A stretch of DNA of 64,000 bases from Halichoerus grypus (lineage: Eukaryota; Chordata; Mammalia; Carnivora; Phocidae), in the NCBI RefSeq assembly GCF_964656455.1, contig NC_135720.1:54028598-54092597 (forward strand), written 5' to 3'. Below the pieces are notes generated by a model. It had not been told where the DNA came from, ran no database searches, and saw only the letters and a program-made list of their open reading frames with translations. Below, piece by piece: positions 61,087-64,000 of the stretch. How positions within the stretch are numbered: the stretch's first letter is position 1; each line of letters opens with the position of its first letter. Position numbers and translations under genes: made by a program.

Positions 61087-61594
61087 GGCACCAATTTGTG
61101 GAAACAAAATATCTTTCCTTCTCGACAGACTCATTGTTGGCTGTAATTAGGAAAAGGGAAGGGGGAAAAGGATCTGGGAAGGGTGAGTGAAGCATTCAGG
61201 ATATATTATCATCCCGATACGTCAGTTTTGTGGTGTTTGGAAGTCCCAAGTGCATGGATGTTGCAATGATCGAGAGTCAGGACAATTAGGAGGTGGATAA
61301 AAATCCCATCAAGGATGATTAATAAATTGCATACATTAATGGTATACAGATGAATACTCAATCTGATATTGTATTATGGAATTTCCTGTTTCAGAAACAG
61401 AATCTGATTATTATTTCAACAGAACCTACAAAACCTGCTTGCTAGTCTGATTTCACAGCATGGATTTATTATCAAATTATATCTATCATAAATGAATGAG
61501 TATGTTTATCACTTCTAAAGGTAACACTGTTATCAGTTAATTTAGTATGGATGTTTTGTTGTGTAAAGTTTATGTTAGTTTCATAAGTCATAAG
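61087..61594. other. Unassigned sequence
   Basis: No family or exon recognised. Confidence 0.4.
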
Positions 61595-61790
61595 TCATTC
61601 TGGGGGAAGGGGAGAATGGGGCATTATTTAACGGGTGTAGTGTTCTAGTATGGAAAGAGGAAAAATGTTCTGGAGATGGATGGTGGTGATAGCTGCACGA
61701 CGTGAACGTACTTAATGCCGCTGAGCTGTACATTTAAGAATGGTAAGTTTTATGCTATGTATATTTTCCCACAAGTAAAAAGAAGGAAAG
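61595..61790 (+). mobile_element. LINE-1 3' end, sense
   Basis: 'ttctggagatggatggtggt', 'gacgtgaacgtacttaatgc', 'cgctgagctgtacatttaag' and 'tatgctatgtatattttccc' are the L1MB-type 3' UTR. Confidence 0.8.
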
Positions 61791-63846
61791 TCACTCTTGC
61801 TTGTGATAAAAATTTAAACAGCATAGAAGGATAAAACAGTAAAGTTTGTCTCTCTGCCTTTTTCCACCTCTTCTCATTCCTCAGACGTAACCACAGCTGA
61901 TACCCTTTCAGAAATCTGTTATAAATCAAGTGTATATATTTATGTAGGACTATGTTACCATTTTTTAAAACACATACTGTTTGGCCCCTTGCCTTTAGTA
62001 CTTAACAATTTATCTTAAATACATATATATGTATTTTATTAAAAATATTTTTTTCATATCAACACCTATAGAGTCTCTTTATTTTTTAAAAAACAGTATG
62101 ATATTTCTCCTACTAACAAACATTTAACTTCAGTTATAATGTAATACAACTGTATTTCAGTTAAAATGATGATCCTTGTCCTTTTCTGACATCTGGCTCA
62201 TTATCTGGCTCTGCCATTGTTTCTCATATTCAGTCATTCATTCCAGACAGATTCAATGAGGTTCTAGTGTGGGTTATGTTATGCCCTTGACAATTCTAAG
62301 CAGATACTTGTCCTCCAGTGCCGTAAGGAGTTATCGTTTATCTTCATAACCTCATTTCACCATTCCATTCGTGTTGGCTCAGGAATACTCTAAGCATACA
62401 AGGTATCTGTTGAATTAGAAAAAAAAAAAAAAAGTCTGGGCTGCTTGTTTACAAACTTGACTATAAACCTGATTTAGAGTACTTTGTACACATCAGCACC
62501 TACTGCCCCCAATCTTCATTAGATCCCCTGGACAAGTGGTTCTAGGATTTCTTCCCCACAGCCTATCCCTCTTAATTCCCTTCATTCCAATTCTTTCTTT
62601 CTTCCCCTTGAGGCTGCTGAGTCTCCTGCCCTCTTCCACTTCTAAGAAACCCCTTCCTATAGACCTATTAGACTCCTTTCTTCTGCCCTTTTTAGATTTT
62701 CTTAAAGAGCTGAATGCATAGGAGATGCAGAGATACTCCTACTATAGATAGGTATATACCAGAGGTGTCCTTTGTCCTGGAGACAGAGAGGGATTCCTGA
62801 TAACCCCTGCCCCCTCCCTCACTGGAACATGGATTTACTTTCCCATGAATATCAAAACTGCACTGACTAGATTCAAGGACAACAGTAGCTCTGTATATGG
62901 GGTACTCAGGCTCCCCTGGGGCTGCCTACAAAGCCAACCACCCTTTGCCATGTTGTTTCTCTGGGAAAATGTGTCCAAGTTCCCAATAATTGACCTGTCA
63001 ATGTCTATTTTGGAATAGAGCCCATTTGTAAGCTGCAAATAGCTTGTTCTTTTTCTCAAACATATTATCTTTCTCTTTTTTTTTTCACACAAAAGTCTGT
63101 AAAATAAGTATCTTGGTTGATATAACTCATATTTTATTGATAAAAAAAATCAATCAACTCCTGCACTGGGCTCCAATTTGGCCAACTTTTGTAATCTGCC
63201 TTTATATTGGTTGGAATTAGAGGGGATGAGGAAGTGGATGGGTCAGTAATAAATGTTTCTTGCATTAGCAGAAACTTTCTATTTTAAAGTAAGAGATGGT
63301 ACTCAAGGAGAAATGTTATGAAAAAAGCTCGTTTGCTGTTACTGATGTGTGGTGAATATAGTGCCCTTATCTTGTGTTCTCCAAACAAATCTGCCCTCAT
63401 GGATATCATCCAAAGCCATGGGAAAGATAAATTTAGGAAGGGAAACCCAATTAGGAAAATTCATGCTGGGGGATATATAAAAGGAAAACCACAACAATAA
63501 ATGTTCCAAAGAGTGAAAAACAGTAATAAAAAAAATAAATAAAAATAAAAAGCAGAGGCAGACAGGCAGGCCAGCATCCAGAGAGAATCATGAGTAGTAG
63601 AATGAGGGCATTCAAATGGGAATTTCTGTGGATTAGGACCTAAGGATCTGTTTAGGGGGCTGAGTTTAAAACCCAAGGTTTCTCAATAAGCTGTTTTTAT
63701 ACACTCCTTTTTTCTCTTCTTTATGAAAACAAAACAAAACAATTTTTAAAAGTGATTAACCAGTACATTTTGGGGTGGGGGTCGTTTTTGAAATTTCAGG
63801 GGCCTTATCTGTCAAGAAGAGATGTGTTATTTTGATTTTTCTACTT
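61791..63846. other. Unassigned sequence
   Basis: Possibly more old LINE-1 material at 61,800-62,000. The rest shows no recognised family or exon; poly-A at about 62,420-62,434. Confidence 0.35.
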
Positions 63847-63847
63847 T

Positions 63848-64000
63848 TTTTTTTTTTTTAAGTTTTTTGTTTTGTTTTGTTGTTTAAGTAGCCTCCATGC
63901 CCAGTGTGGAGCCGAATGTGGGGCTTGAACTCATGACCCTGAGATCAGGACCTGAGCTGAGATCAAGAGTCAGATGCTCAACTGACTGAAAAAGATGCCC
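63848..64000 (-). mobile_element. Old CAN-SINE, runs to the window edge
   Basis: 'atgtggggcttgaactcatg', 'accctgagatcaggacctga' and 'gagatcaagagtcagatgct' of the older subfamily. The final 'gactgaaaaagatgccc' is a diverged form of the usual head end. Confidence 0.8.

Overview
The window is nuclear DNA from a mammal, and more precisely a carnivoran. It is dense in the tRNA-Lys-derived CAN-SINE family: heads reading like GCGCCTGGGTGGCTCAG, a CT-rich body, and AAATAAATAAA...AATCTT tails. It also carries LINE-1 copies with the carnivoran type of 3' UTR. The SINE subfamily looks like the one I associate with arctoid Caniformia (bears, seals, mustelids) rather than dog, but that placement is from memory. 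I found no exon of a protein-coding gene that I can name. The many short open frames are chance frames in AT-rich DNA, CpG-rich DNA or transposon remains. The window is best read as intergenic or large-intron sequence.

Layout. Bases 1 to about 14,250 contain three CpG-rich, promoter-like patches (about 0.55-1.15 kb, 7.2-7.7 kb and 10.56-11.30 kb) and only ancient repeats (MIR, L2). No recent SINE or LINE-1 was seen there. From 14,265 onward the sequence is a mosaic of about 30 CAN-SINEs, several LINE-1 copies of different ages, LTR relics and DNA-transposon fossils. Many insertions still have exact target-site duplications (TSDs), so the order of events can be read.

The only recognisable gene-derived sequence is a full-length EEF1A1 processed pseudogene on the minus strand (41,641-44,475). 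It has 5' UTR, coding region, 3' UTR and A-tail. It landed in an old LINE-1 fragment that itself carries a 5' inversion. A CAN-SINE then inserted at the retrocopy's tail, re-using the same target so that the 17-bp duplication is present three times. A second CAN-SINE inserted in its 3' UTR. A young LINE-1 with a 5' inversion and a probable 3' transduction inserted in its coding region. The coding region also has an in-frame stop and a one-codon deletion, so it is not a working gene.

Other points of note are a segment near 23.2 kb whose translation resembles an apolipoprotein A-IV-type amphipathic helix (possibly coincidental), a class II-like retroviral LTR near 28.3-28.9 kb, several stacked SINEs, and a CCAAT box next to a GTCACGTGAC palindrome at about 1.03 kb. 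I found no CRISPR array, operon, functional tRNA/rRNA gene or new multi-gene system. Repeat-family names come from remembered consensus sequences, not a database search.
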